Below are positions 19,301 through 27,868 of a stretch of DNA of 64,000 nt, piece by piece. The position numbers and the translations under genes were made by a program. The stretch covers positions 12,049,971-12,113,970 of the forward strand of contig NC_069105.1 in assembly GCF_947172395.1 (NCBI RefSeq), written 5' to 3'. Numbering within the stretch: the stretch's first letter is position 1; each line of letters starts with the position of its first letter. The stretch comes from Bicyclus anynana (taxonomy: Eukaryota > Arthropoda > Insecta > Lepidoptera > Nymphalidae). The notes beneath the pieces are model-generated. The model saw only the letters and a program-made list of their open reading frames with translations. It searched no databases and was not told the DNA's origin.

Positions 19301-20434
19301 AACGGACAATTTATTTTCTTTCAGCAAACCTGAATTGCTGAATCGCTCAGCCTCCGAACCGTGTGGGACAACAGAGGACGTTGCTCTCGAAGGTCAGCTG
19401 ACTGAGTCCATATCTGGCCCGTTAGCGGAGACCCTGGTGGACCCTCTGGCGGCGGCACAGGAACTGCTGAGTGGCCAGGAACGCTTGCATCCGTACATCT
19501 TCGCCAGTTTGAAGAGTGCTCTCCATCCTCTGATAAGTGCACGGTAAGATTCTAATCTCGTTTTCATATTCAATCATAGTATACTCAAAGGCACAATTAA
19601 TTATTATCTGTCCACTTTAACATGACGCGAGTATATTAAAGTGGGCGGATAATTTTGCCTCTGAGTATATATTAGGAAATTCAAAAATTGAGTTTTTAAA
19701 CATTTTAAGAACCTTTACTCTAACCTTCTGTTCACTTGTGTGGTGGATTTTTATGCGGCTTTCACGGGTAGATAGATCAAGAGAAATGTGAAGCGAAATA
19801 TTTATTTATTGTGTTCGATGATAAATCTATAGCTTGGCAACTTCTTTCGTAACACTCCCGATATCACGCGCGGGGCAGAGGGTGTGTAGCGATGAATGAA
19901 AAACCCACGACTGATGCTCGTCATTTCCCCGCACGCACGATTTCACACCCGCGCAGTCTTTCCCCCTGTCGCCCGCATATCATAGGAGTGTTATCAACGA
20001 ACTTGCCAGACTATAGAAGGGAAGGGTGATGACTGACTGGACAAACAAGCAATACTGGTATTTTTTATTTAGCTTAGTTACGCTAAACAAAATAATATAA
20101 AAAGGATATTTCTCCTCTTAGATATTTCAGTTTTTAGACGAGAATCTAAATGGTGATTAGTGACTCCCTAATTTTATCCCTAGTTAACACTATCCCTAAT
20201 TTTTGTATCTGAAAAGTTATGTTCCCCTCAATGAATTTCATATTATGCGACTGTTACATAGCTTAAAAAAGTGTCATACATACATAGTACCTAAGCATGC
20301 GTTGTATATTTTACAGAAACATTGAAAAAGATCTAAAAGAAAGCAGACACAGAAAGAAATCTGTGATACAAATGAAAAATGGCGCACCAGTGTACGATTC
20401 AGAAGAAGGCACGGAAGAGGAATCCGTGACATAG
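7082..20434 (+). CDS. Class V aminotransferase / TtcA-like PP-loop fusion protein, 3' part (12 exons)
   Basis: Exons: 7082-7351, 8114-8430, 10544-12118, 12950-13166, 13679-13822, 14533-14686, 15530-15671, 16235-16354, 17159-17360, 17903-18037, 19325-19543, 20317-20434. All boundaries are GT-AG and the phases join without a break through 1203 residues to TAG. The upstream PLP-binding part lies outside the window. Residues 1-196 match the C-terminal lobe of class V aminotransferases (cysteine-desulfurase fold). Residues 197-880 are a Ser-rich linker with two coiled-coil repeats. Residues 885-1165 match the TtcA type of PP-loop ATPase, which in bacteria thiolates tRNA C32 using ATP and an Fe-S cluster. 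By family, such a fusion would pair a sulfur donor with a tRNA sulfurtransferase. However, the expected GCACAGP, SGGKDS, CxxC, LDD and CPAC motifs read GLNSNLSY, SGSRDS, HRWS, LDH and HHAP, so catalysis as in TtcA is doubtful. Family assignment is from remembered motif order; the pseudo-enzyme reading is inference. Confidence 0.8.
8114..8430 (+). CDS. Fusion gene exon 2 (end of aminotransferase module)
   Basis: Acceptor AAATTGCAG, donor TCGG|GTAAG. Encodes LRPGFCRVSLPFFMSENELA and FVLEALKMVATEGWKILPQY, then a W-K-H-H segment. The RPGF-x-R-x-xLP-x-F pattern is the conserved end of this aminotransferase type. Enters in phase 2 and leaves in phase 1, matching both neighbours. Confidence 0.85.
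8762..10390 (+). mobile_element. 5'-truncated LINE with REL-type endonuclease, open frame over 500 codons, in intron 2
   Basis: The frame is open from about 8762 to TAG at 10307-10309. It starts inside the reverse transcriptase just before the catalytic motif YLDDG at 8813-8827 (YxDD box) and continues through the thumb (LNYSKCELFF, LPVKYGGIGLRK). It ends with a C-terminal module holding C-x-C...H-x3-C (HKCPCGK..HGLSC), RHGSLND, then RPDG followed 15 residues on by WDATCVDT. This order (zinc knuckle, RH, PD...D) is that of restriction-like endonucleases of R2/NeSL-type LINEs. After the stop comes AATAAAAGG and a short TCAAAA-type tail. The upstream two thirds of the element are absent. A second 3' fragment of the family is at 31066-31260. 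Inserted in sense orientation relative to the host gene. Confidence 0.8.
10544..12118 (+). CDS. Fusion gene exon 3 (large linker exon, two coiled-coil repeats)
   Basis: Acceptor TGTATTTACAG, donor TTATG|GTGAGA; 1575 nt. Begins GPGIFPHTHTECLQTARNLF, continuing the aminotransferase C-terminal helix, then YLRWFMLPKEAHDLL. After this the sequence is Ser/Thr/Asn-rich and probably disordered, apart from two similar helices: EMTKEIATEIKSEIREVISK with VDDIL, and VSKEMASEVKHEIREMVNRV with DEMI. These look like an internal duplication of about 28 residues. No enzyme motif is visible in the linker. Confidence 0.85.
12119..12949 (+). other. Intron 3 of fusion gene
   Basis: AT-rich. Positions 12545-12805 hold an unclassified GC-richer dispersed fragment bounded by two ATCCGATACAGTT(A/G)CC copies, perhaps a transposon remnant. 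No exon is visible. Confidence 0.5.
12950..13166 (+). CDS. Fusion gene exon 4 (linker)
   Basis: Acceptor CGGTTACAG, donor AACCG|GTAAGT. Encodes a basic stretch (NKVRKLQGRLRMCHRHEK) then IIEGVPVCNADQTRSYKTFS. No domain is recognised. Phase 1 in, phase 2 out, consistent with both neighbours. Confidence 0.8.
13447..13664 (+). repeat. SINE-1, 5'-truncated, abutting exon 5
   Basis: Body from TTTTAAGAAATGAATATCAC to the (GATGAT) tail. The tail ends 14 bp before exon 5, so the branch-point and acceptor region of that exon adjoins or derives from SINE sequence. Confidence 0.75.
13679..13822 (+). CDS. Fusion gene exon 5 (Ser-rich linker)
   Basis: Acceptor TTAACTCCAG has a weak pyrimidine tract; donor GGAG|GTTAGT. 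Encodes a very Ser-rich low-complexity run (SKRSSRSSNASSSCSDRSSR then SSGYGTDGQR), probably disordered and a likely phosphorylation target by composition only. Confidence 0.75.
14160..14519 (-). mobile_element. RTE-clade LINE 3' tail in intron 5
   Basis: Minus-strand copy of the RTE C-terminal coding tail with its (CAT)n end at 14217-14231. It runs to within about 14 bp of exon 6, and its pyrimidine-rich end supplies much of that acceptor's upstream tract. Confidence 0.75.
14533..14686 (+). CDS. Fusion gene exon 6 (entry to PP-loop domain)
   Basis: Acceptor CCTATTCACAG, donor GTTGAG|GTAAAC, phase 0 out. Encodes an acidic, Cys-containing piece (ECRFKADCCWEEEPDDSSAC) and then KWHCPPKDVWKATVE. 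The W-x-x-PP-x-x-(V/I)WKxTVE pattern is the usual lead-in to the PP-loop domain of this fusion family. Confidence 0.8.
14687..15529 (+). other. Intron 6 of fusion gene
   Basis: Holds an unclassified dispersed piece (about 14700-14925), a poly-A run followed by a poly-G run at 15136-15193, and at 15240-15345 a third copy of the low-copy repeat seen at 3.1 and 3.5 kb. No coding signal. Confidence 0.5.
15530..15671 (+). CDS. Fusion gene exon 7 (PP-loop exon)
   Basis: Acceptor CCAATTTCAG, donor ATAG|GTAAGA. Encodes TIQEYNMVRPGDKVLICVSG then SRDSIALLHTMHQYQFYAR. This is the PP-loop, whose ATP-binding consensus is SGGxDS. Here the second Gly is Ser and the motif reads SGSRDS; the following LLHT-x-HQYQFYA is canonical for the family. 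Confidence 0.85.
15762..15903 (+). mobile_element. RTE-clade LINE tail fragment in intron 7
   Basis: Plus-strand coding tail TRWTEDIKRVAGSRWM..ARDC then QEAYIQQSTTID and stop, a diverged RTE C-terminus. Confidence 0.7.
16012..16182 (+). repeat. GCTGACGCCGCGCGG-family repeat, 5'-truncated
   Basis: Diverged copy with GTTCCCGGGCATAATACGGGG at the start, (AAAC)n and the TTTATAATATTAGTATAGA end. Confidence 0.65.
16235..16354 (+). CDS. Fusion gene exon 8
   Basis: Acceptor TTTGCAG, donor GAGA|GTAAGT. Encodes ALFIHEPQTDVDPLHVMAYC then RTLGVKFIYQDKLNHDEIE. The DPxx..Y...LG(I/V)..(F/Y) pattern is the segment between the PP-loop and the cysteine pair in TtcA-like proteins. Confidence 0.85.
16621..16790 (+). 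mobile_element. RTE-clade LINE tail fragment in intron 8
   Basis: Coding tail of RTE (WNVNSALQMD-like, frame-disrupted) through TCCATCGGCTGATATGATGATGATGA, the usual 3' end. Confidence 0.7.
16800..17118 (+). mobile_element. LINE 3' UTR with CTTT-rich tail in intron 8
   Basis: Ends AATAAATGTCTTTTCTTTCTTC followed by (TTTC)n. The same sequence is found reversed at 24868-25030 with a (GAAA)n start, so this is a dispersed 3' tail of one LINE family. Confidence 0.6.
17159..17360 (+). CDS. Fusion gene exon 9 (degenerate cysteine-pair region)
   Basis: Acceptor GTTCTTTTTAG, donor GTCAG|GTGAG. Encodes PELHRWSSHAVRRRMYNAAA, then HGYGVAAIAQNLDHAAKAF, then SIKAHYRVR. TtcA-like proteins have C-x-x-C before the (R/K)RG-x-(L/M)Y helix and LDD before A-x-(S/A)F; here these read H-R-W-S and LDH. 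The helix spacing and the MKAHYR-like end are kept, which anchors the alignment. Confidence 0.85.
17372..17552. mobile_element. Fold-back MITE in intron 9
   Basis: Outer inverted repeats (CCAAGGGTCAAGGAGGTAAT against ATTACC..GATCCAAG). Inside is an 18-bp perfect hairpin, CCGTTTGACAACTCTGAG at 17458-17475 against its complement at 17482-17499. Confidence 0.6.
17566..17755 (+). pseudogene. Two partial duplicates of exon 9 inside intron 9
   Basis: Position 17576 onward repeats exon 9 sequence ATCGCAAAACTTGGACCATG and later GGTGCTTTGAGGAGCATT. Position 17690 onward repeats GTGATAGCTCAAAACATAGAC and AAGGCGTTC. Both correspond to the exon 9 stretch encoding AIAQNLDHAAKAF...GGALRSI. They lack proper splice sites and do not extend the protein; they look like decayed exon copies. 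Confidence 0.7.
17903..18037 (+). CDS. Fusion gene exon 10 (degenerate third-cysteine region)
   Basis: Acceptor ACCTTTCCAG, donor GAAAG|GTAAGG. Encodes EHNIRIIRPFIYVRARSLEA and then SRALPHFGHHAPESPPTD. The RVIRPF-x-YVRE..L..FA.S..LP core is well kept, while the CPAC-type cysteines expected after LP are absent. The donor is the first unit of a short tandem array. Confidence 0.85.
18030..18156 (+). repeat. Minisatellite seeded by an exon-intron junction (about 21 bp x 6)
   Basis: Six units resembling GATGAAAG(G/A)TAAG..GCTT start at the exon 10 donor itself. The last unit again contains a good donor-like AAAGGTAAGA at 18138-18147. Confidence 0.7.
18355..18606 (-). repeat. SINE-1 in intron 10
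   Basis: Minus-strand copy, from the inverted TTTGGCTCACTGTGAGC end to a tRNA-like head truncated near CTCTGGAATCGGAGGCGGAGG. Confidence 0.75.
18612..18990 (+). mobile_element. LINE 3' end in intron 10
   Basis: Contains ACTTTAATTTTAAGTTTTCG and GACTCTTCTCGGACCAAGGC, which recur reversed at 37975-38400. It is a dispersed LINE-type 3' region without an open frame. Confidence 0.5.
19060..19176. repeat. Fold-back element (inverted repeat around TGTGATATATCAC)
   Basis: AGTGACGTCATTC and ATTGGCGTTTGC on the left are mirrored by GCAAGCGCCAAT and GAATGACGTCAC on the right. A short hairpin MITE. Confidence 0.6.
19325..19543 (+). CDS. Fusion gene exon 11
   Basis: Acceptor TTTCTTTCAG, donor GCACG|GTAAGA. 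Encodes ELLNRSASEPCGTTEDVALE, then DPLAAAQELLSGQERLHPY, then IFASLKSALHPLISAR. The QE-x-L.P..F.SL.SAL.PL pattern is the conserved end of the PP-loop domain in this family. Confidence 0.85.
19579..19669. repeat. Hairpin element in intron 11
   Basis: ATACTCAAAGGCACAATTAA..CCACTTTAA is mirrored by TTAAAGTGGGCGGATAATTT..CTGAGTAT with a few changes. A short inverted-repeat MITE. Confidence 0.55.
19828..20015 (+). mobile_element. 188-bp GC-rich MITE, complete
   Basis: Terminal inverted repeats: TATAGCTTGGCAACTTCTTT..AACACTCC at the left and GGAGTGTT..GAACTTGCCAGACTATA at the right. The GC-rich core has CCCGCACGCACGATTTCACA. Same length as the copy at 36551-36738. Confidence 0.75.
20317..20434 (+). 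CDS. Fusion gene last exon
   Basis: Acceptor ATATTTTACAG. Encodes a charged tail (NIEKDLKESRHRKKS then GAPVYDSEEGTEEESVT) ending TAG at 20432-20434. The tail is not part of the PP-loop fold. Confidence 0.8.
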
Positions 20435-22950
20435 ACATTACAGAACTTTCCCGCCAAAAATGTAACCTCTGTATTGCCATATTAAAAAAATAACATCTAA
20501 ACTAAGATGACTTCGATTTTCAGTATCAAGTAGTGAGACGTTCACTGGACTCTTATTGATTTTTTTTATAGAAAGTTTTAAGGAATGCTTTTATATGAAT
20601 CAAAATATTTTGAATAAATACATTTCCACCCAAAAAACCAAGTTAAGTTATATTGGTTAATAAAAATTAGTTTTTTTTTTGACGACAAAGTAAAACTTCT
20701 TTACACACGCTTGACTTGAGGAGTTGGTGTATGAATCCGTTACGAAAATTGTAATCAGGCGATGCGTGATGCCGTACAGGCATAGTAAAACAGTGTTTGT
20801 TATTTTAAACTACGAATACGTTCTTAGAGAACTTTGAAACAATCCCTTTTTGTACTGCTGCTCAAACAATTTCGTCAATATGACAATGCAAGCGCATCAC
20901 GCATTACCTCCATTTCTTATACAGCAGTCTATTTTAAAATGTTGAAGTAGATACGTTGGACTTGTTCTCATCTAAATAGCCGTGTTTGCATAGTATGCAT
21001 CTGTATTAATATGGTGGTTTATGATCGAGTTGTGATTACTCGTTGATTAAAATTGCAATTTATATTATATCCTAACCCCCACATTCATACGGACTCGAAA
21101 TTAAACCTCATTTTTCTCCAAAGTAAAATTTACCTGATCACTACTGCTTAAAGTTTACTTTGAAGAAATTAGAGATTTAAATCCTAATCCATATTTATAA
21201 ATAAGGCCGTTAGTGTTTTTATTAAACGTCGTTACGTCATAATAATCGAAATAGCCTGTTTTTATTTTATGAAGTATAAGGGCCCGCCAAGACAAAGTGT
21301 TCTGTGTTTTGCGTTCTGCGCATTACATGTACATTACAGAGAACTTAGAACGTAGAGCACAATCTCCTTATATACGTGGGTTCTGATTTTAAAATATCCT
21401 TATAACTTTTTACATTATCGTGTCCAATTTTCCCATTTTTGGAATTATGTACTTTATGTTTACCTATCTATTTAATCTTAATCTAAATATGATGTATTTC
21501 AATTGAACAATATTATGCAATGTTGTCCGGCTTTCTAGAGTTTATATAGGCCCTTTATTGGCATGTTATTTTATAGTTATTTTGAGTGTTGCCATAATGA
21601 AATGTTAATTAGTAGTTTATGGTATGGAAATAAAAACGAAGTGCATTTGTTACAGTCTGGTAGAGTTGTATTTAATGTTAATCAATTATAATATATTTTT
21701 CACTGTTGTATCCGTGTTGAAATTCTATATTATAAAAAGTTTATTTATCGTGATCAGGGACTTGTTTCTATAAGGGATTGAAAACATAAATACATTGTGC
21801 AATTTAGAACGTCATTTTTGACACCTGTTTAGACAAGGACTAAGTTTTACATTATATTTTTGCAGCCACAAGCTTATGATTTTAATATCTTAGTGAAACA
21901 TGATCCTATGTAGACAAAGCAAATGCATATGATATAATTTTATAAGGAACATATTTTATTAAAGGCTATAAGCATACTTGAAATGTTTGTTAAAGTAATA
22001 ACTGTTATATTTTGATAATTATTAAAACTTATTTTATTAACGATATATTATGTAATTAATTAGATTTACTCATCATTATTATACTGAGACACCAAGAAAA
22101 CTATTTAGTGTTTATACAAATATGAAAGTAGATTTATAAAATGCATTAATTTTTATGATTCTAATATACAGAGCAGGCGTTAAATAGTTGTTAAAGAAAT
22201 CAAAGAAAAAAAAATATAATATAAGCAATAATGCTAATAATACTTACCTATATTTAGTAGTACCATTCAAGGAAATGTCATTTGAATCAAATGTCATCCA
22301 ATCACGACACCATTTATAATTACATTGCTAAATTTCATTCTTTTCCTATCTAAAAGTTGATAATAAGATTGGAAAACATTTTACCGAATTATATTTACTG
22401 AAAAGTAATTTTTAAAATTCAGTCCGGAAAATATCTGGGTAATATAGTCCTTAGAAGGACTATTAAGTATACTAGTAATACTGTCTTTATTTTTCAAATA
22501 ACCTTAGTATTTTTTAAAACTTATAGTATTGATGAAATTTGATTTGCACTAAAATTTCGTAGCTTTTGCTGAGCGCAGTCTCTTAAGTAGAAGTAGTGGT
22601 AGAAATAAGTTATTTTTGCACTGGCAACATTAACATGTAGACGCCATTTTGATAAAGCAAAATAGTTTTTACATGGTAATGTTCAGCATTTTCTTATAAA
22701 AACTCAATTGCGTATTTTTAAGTAACGTATGCTGTGAAAATTTTCTCATGTTTCATTTTGTAATACTTGTATGTGACGCCAATATTTTTGTATTATCGCT
22801 TAATATTATAATAAATTCCTATATAATATTATTGTCTAGTGTAAGTGGAGTCCCATACGTTGCTTCCATGGTAATCATAACCGTATATACAAAGTGTCGT
22901 AAAATAAAGATTTTTTGATGTATCAATGAAGTTTTATTGCAACCATTTGC
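20435..22950 (+). other. Long AT-rich tract, 3' UTR and downstream
   Basis: A poly(A) signal AATAAA is at 20613-20618, and further AATAAA/AATAAAA signals follow at about 21629 and 22906. The tract is unusually free of recognisable transposons for this window, which fits a long 3' UTR, but its extent cannot be fixed from sequence. No open frame. Confidence 0.45.
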
Positions 22951-22954
22951 TACA

Positions 22955-23163
22955 GTTAAAAAAATAAATATCACGTGTCTCAAACGGTGAAGGACAAACA
23001 TCGTGAGGAAACCTGCACACCGGAGAATTTCTTAATTCTCTGCGTGCGTGAAGTCTGCCAATCCGCATTGGGCCAGCGTGGTGGACTGTTGGCCTAACCC
23101 CTCTCATTCTGAGAGGAGACTCGAGCTCAAAAGTGAGCCGTATATGGGTTGATAACGACGACG
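22955..23163 (+). repeat. SINE-1, 5'-truncated
   Basis: Body from AATATCACGTGTCTCAAACG through CCTCTCATTCTGAGAGGAGAC to GGGTTGATAACGACGACG. Confidence 0.75.
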
Positions 23164-23930
23164 CCGATTTGCTACAGATATACTAACGTGTATAGTTTGT
23201 CTACTTTTGAAAGACAATTTAGCTTTGAAAGTGTTTGAAAGTATAAAGCACACGTAAAGACAACAGCAAAACGCTCATCGAGTCAGAAAAGTTTTTAGCA
23301 CTTAGGTATCTTTTTTTTATTGGAGTTCCTTAAGAATCAATTTTTCATACATAGCCGCGGTATGAAAAAAAGTATGGGCAGTTAAATTCGATGAACGAAT
23401 GACAGCGTTACGTTTTTTGTGCGCAACCTATTCTGCGCACATTTCACCGTAGCCTGCTGCTCCTCGGTTGCGCACCTTTCACTTTTCAGGCGTATGTATT
23501 GAGACTTACACATAGTGTATGCTGCGGGGCAACATACACCAATTTAGACAGTTGATCTGAAAGAGTAAAATCCATTCGTGCGTCTGAGCTTTTGAACACC
23601 ATCTCACTTGATAGTAAGTGATGATGCAACATCGTACCAGAACTCTGAATCGCTTGTCGGTACGTCTTTGCCGGTAGGGTGGATTATATCTATGCACTTG
23701 ACTTGATCTTAGTCCTAATAGGTATTAGTTAAGAAGGGATGTAGGAAATAAATATAAAACCTTTTTATTTACCTTTAATAAACCATAATCTTACGAGTAC
23801 ATAAATACACTTTGCGTGTGTGCGTGCACTTACACATTTATAATCTTAAATGTAATGAGTATTGCAGTACTAAAGACCCATCTTATAGATTAAATTTACA
23901 CTGAATGTGATAAAACTACATATTAACACA
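23164..23930. other. Non-coding; SINE-2 remnant at 23603-23685 (-)
   Basis: Contains a short minus-strand SINE-2 piece (AGTAAGTGATGATGCAACAT to GGTACGTCTTTGCCGGTAGG). Otherwise AT-rich with no signal. Confidence 0.5.
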
Positions 23931-24237
23931 ATTTATTATACCTAGTAAATAGACACAAGCAATCTGCTAGCCTAGGAATACATAGCCATTAGTTTATATT
24001 AAAAATATTATGTAATAAGATTTTTTTTTAATACTTTAAGCGTATACTACCATCTAACAATTATATTTTGACGACAACATCCTAAGAACTATGAATAATA
24101 AAATGTAGAATTTCTTCCGTTACAAAGATTATACGTATGTTTGCGATAAATTATACTACGTCATAGTTATATCTAATTACTTCTAATTAGATATTTAGAT
24201 TAAATAAAGAAAATATTAGTAGATCTAAGATGTGAGA

Positions 24238-27178
24238 TTACTTTCCCTGGCAGCATGGCTTGCCTCCTGAAAAAAATTGAAAATTAAAACTTGCGATGAA
24301 TTAAAGTTGTTGAGAAATTAACAAATAGGAGAGAGTGGGTAACAGTAGATAAATTTTTTTTATAATAATAAATTAATCTCTGTAACTATAAAATGCCACG
24401 GATCCCCTAGACGGTGAGGTCGTGATCACAATATTAATCTGACATTGAATAAAACCGGAGAAGAGCGAGTCGGACTCGCCCACCAAAGGTACCGTACGTA
24501 ATATGAAATTTCGTTTAATAAATTCGGCTTGGGCCGATGGGCAAATGACATAGATATTCAACTGCCTAGATACTTTTCTTATCTATTTAAATAATAATGA
24601 ATTACTATTCGTTAGTCTCGCTGAAACTCGACAACGGCTTAGCGGATTTATTTTAATAAATCCATTTAAAAGGTGAGAAAAATTAGAATAATTTCCAGGA
24701 AAACCATAAAAACAACCCTTTTCTATTTCCCATACAAACATTTAAGATTCGAGCGGTAGAAGTAGGGTAGGGGTATGGATTCTTCGACTGCATAAGTCAA
24801 ACCGAAGCTTGACCGGGTCTAGTCCTCAGTAAATACATGTGAATCTGCCATCAACAGTATTTAAGAAAGAAAGAAAGAAGAAAGAAAAGATCTTTATTTT
24901 TAAGTAATGCCACATATCACATTAAATCTATATTATAACATATTATGGCTTAACTGTCCATTCAAACAGTGGAGCACTAAAGAATGCCCTGTAATATGTG
25001 GCACAACCTAGAAAAAGGCCCCAACTCAGCATTTTGCCGCATACTTTCAATTTATGACTTACGAAGGAAAATATTGGTCATATATAAAATAATGCCATAT
25101 CAAAAATTGGATGTAGTCGCGGACATCCATTAATTAGTAGCATAGCTTATAAATATGTTAGTAAGTGAAAGCCATTTACCAGAAGGCTTACCATCGCCGC
25201 AAGCGCAGCTCGGACCGCACGTGCAGCCTGCGCCGCACGCGGCCGTGCCGCCGCCGCACGTGTCTGTAACAAAAAAAACAGAAGACTTAAACCACACGAC
25301 TAAAGTGAAACCTTTTTCAAAAATAGCGCCATCTATGAGCCTCAGGAATAACTACATCATAAGTGTTCAAAGGGATTGTTTCAAAGTTCAGAAAAAACGC
25401 CATCTACTGGTAGTTTACAACAACAAACGTTGTTTCACTGTGGATGTAGGCAGCACTAGTTGTAAACTAAGCCTACTTGCAATAAATGCATTTTGATTTT
25501 AAATACAGGCTTCACATCATACATAGATTATGTTTCAAGCCTTTTTTTAAAAAGCGAGCATTTGGGTTGCTCAAATGTAGGTCGGCGGACTTAGGAAGTA
25601 AATAGAGTTTGACAGCGATAAGTAACAAATAAAATAGAATAGAATTTTAATTCCCGGCTGGACCGATTGAGGTTTTCTTAATTAGTCCAGGTCAGGTGGG
25701 AGACTTCGGCCGTGGCTAATTACCGCCCTGCTGACAAAGACGTACCGCAAAGCAATTAAACGTTCCGGTACGATGTCGTGTACAAACCGAAAGGGGTGTG
25801 GAGTTTCATCCTCCTCTTAACATGTCAGGCTGTTTCCATCTTAGTTTGCATCATCGCTTACCATCAGGTGAGATTGTAAAGGCTAACTTGTAAAGAATTA
25901 AAAAAATGCTTTATTCTCTCTATCTACTAGTAGGTACCCATTTGCGTGATTGCATTCACGGTGCCGACGCAATCAAGAACAGTTATTGTGCGACGTAAGT
26001 ACTTGGAATTCATTCTAATGGAACCCTAGCTATACCAGTCTGTAATCTGAGTTTATTACGATCACAACGTACAGACAATTCTTTTAAAAGCATTTGTTTA
26101 TGATTTAAAAGTCAAGTCTGTCAGTTACTTTACAATCTACCATTGGTTATGGTAAATAGGTACCTACTGACAATCTCAAAGGGACTGCCCAAGCCGTATA
26201 CAGTAGTTACAGTTTTCCAAAAATGATAGTTTAACTTTTTCGTGCACTATAAGAAATCTACAATTTTAATTTTATGCATCTTCGACTGATCGTTATAAAT
26301 ATAAATTAAATAAAAAAATATAAATTAATAAAAGTTCAGAAATCGTTTTGTAAGTACCATAACTACACAATAACACGAATGCCTTTAGAGGCATATAAAA
26401 GGTTTCCTTTTTGTTTAAAAGAAATAGTGAAGAACTACGAATTATTAATTAGTTATTGTAAGAAATATGGAAAATATTCTTAATATATAGAATATATATA
26501 AAAAAAAAAAATAAATAAATAAATAAATAAATTTTCACTGAGTAGGCAGGTAACATGAAGAAGAATAAACAACGGATAGGTATATTTCTGAAAAACATGG
26601 ACATACAACACAAGTTTAGTATAAAATATTACATTAAATAGTTCAATGGGTACCTATTTATGCCATTTATACCTACAAATACAGAAATAGATCAACTAAG
26701 CCAACATGAGATCGATTGATAACTGCGTCATTCATCGCCATTCTCTCTTTCACATTACGTAATTAGAAAACTAACCAAGCACAATTAAAACAAAGTATTT
26801 ACGTTGGTAATTTAGTCAAACAAGTGTACAACAACAAAATAACAAGTGATTATTAAATTCCCATTTTTTATTTCCTAAAAAAAAATCCTAAGAATAGGAA
26901 ATTTAATTCCTATTAATTTAATACCTATTGAATAATGTTTCACAGGTTTCAATGTCTTACCTGTGAAACATTATTCAATCAAATTACCCGACATCCCTTT
27001 CTTACAACGTCATTGTCCAAAGTCAGTTAAATTTTTAAATCAGAATTTGACAGAAATCCTCCAAGACATACTACCAAAGTTAATAGGTTCTAAGAGGAAT
27101 ACTTATACATAAAAAAACGTTCTAAATTTAAAATTTAAAAAATCACTTACCTTTGCAAGATTCGCAGGGAGCCGGCAT
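24238..27178 (-). CDS. Metallothionein A (three exons)
   Basis: Exons on the minus strand: 27178-27151 (28 nt), 25263-25192 (72 nt), 24266-24238 (29 nt). Donors CAAAG|GTAAGT and GCGATG|GTAAGC; acceptors GTTACAG and TTTTTTCAG. The 42-residue product starts MPAPCESCK, runs DTCGGGTAAC, GAGCTCGPSCACGD and ends GGKPCCQGK. It has 10 cysteines in C-x-C, C-x-x-C and CC spacings, no aromatic residue, and many Gly/Ala. Metallothioneins bind Zn, Cd or Cu through such thiolates in the cytosol; the exact metal cannot be read from sequence. Poly(A) signal AATAAA at 23937-23932 (-). The start is the only ATG before the first donor and follows a TATA/initiator pair with correct spacing. The introns (1887 and 925 bp) are large for such a tiny gene. 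Confidence 0.85.
24868..25030 (-). mobile_element. LINE 3' tail with GAAA-rich start, intron 2 of metallothionein A
   Basis: Reverse copy of the tail seen at 16800-17118, with (GAAA)n at its left edge and TTGCCGCAT-like sequence at the right. Confidence 0.5.
25652..25912 (+). repeat. SINE-2 in metallothionein A intron 1
   Basis: Lacks the start of its tRNA head; contains CTGGACCGATTGAGGTTTTC, then GACGTACCGC, and ends AAGGCTAACTTGTAAAGAATT. Confidence 0.7.
26928..26978. repeat. Perfect 20-bp hairpin in metallothionein A intron 1
   Basis: TTGAATAATGTTTCACAGGT is followed after 11 nt by its exact reverse complement. A small fold-back; no other transposon hallmark is seen. Confidence 0.6.
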
Positions 27179-27220
27179 CGCGGCTAGGAAAGATCTAGAG
27201 GTCTAGTGTCTAGTCTGCGA

Positions 27221-27297
27221 TGCGCGCGCAGCTCCCAAAGTCCAAACCTCGACGGGTCAATAACTGAGACTCGAGGAGGGGATCAAGCGATCGTATA
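27221..27297 (-). promoter_or_regulatory. Promoter of metallothionein A with two overlapping metal-response cores
   Basis: On the minus strand TATACG starts at 27297. An arthropod initiator TCAGTT has its A at 27265, which is 32 bp downstream, the standard spacing. TGCGCGC, matching the metal-response element core TGCRCNC, occurs on both strands at 27221-27227 and 27224-27230. These sites lie in the predicted 5' leader, about 40 nt after the start site, an unusual place. Confidence 0.5.
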
Positions 27298-27502
27298 GGC
27301 TAAGAGACGTGGCGTCATAGTCATTCTAAAAATGCGGCAATAGAAATGGCATCTACTAATAGACACATTAGACAGAAATAAAATAGATTTAGAAAGAGAA
27401 TAACAGATAATTTTTAGTTATTTTGCTAATATTGCCTACCACCTTTCCGATATCCTTTCTTAGTATTTGTTCATCTAGCCAGTGATCTGAAAAGGCGCAG
27501 AC

Positions 27503-27709
27503 TTTGGCTGGTGGGAGGCTTCGGCTGTGGCTAGTTACCACCCTACCAGCAAAGACATACCGCCAAGCGATTTAGCGTTCCAGTACGATGTCGTGTAGAA
27601 ACCGAAGGGAGTGTTGATTATCATCCTCCTCCTAACAATTTAGCCCGCTTCCATCTTAGATTGCATTACTTACCATCAGGTGAGATTGTAGTCAAAGGCT
27701 AACTTATCT
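27503..27709 (+). repeat. SINE-2, headless
   Basis: Body from TTTGGCTGGTGGGAGGCTTC to GTAGTCAAAGGCTAACTTA. Confidence 0.7.
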
Positions 27710-27868
27710 ATACTAATATTATAAAGCTGAAGAGTTTGTTTGATTGAAAAATTATTTTAGTGTTAGTTAGCCCATTTATTGAGGAAGGCTATAGGCTATA
27801 TAATATCCCCATATTCCTACATGAACGGGAACCACGCGGGTAAAACCGCGCGGTGTCAGCTAGTAAAG
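27710..27868 (-). repeat. GCTGACGCCGCGCGG-family repeat
   Basis: Minus-strand copy from TCTATACTAATATTATAAAG to ACCGCGCGGTGTCAGCTAG, directly joined to the SINE-2 before it. Confidence 0.7.

Noticed and set aside
25155..25496. 113-codon plus-strand frame rich in Pro/His
   Set aside because: Antisense of metallothionein A exon 2; its apparent PPHV repeats are the complement of Cys-Gly codons.
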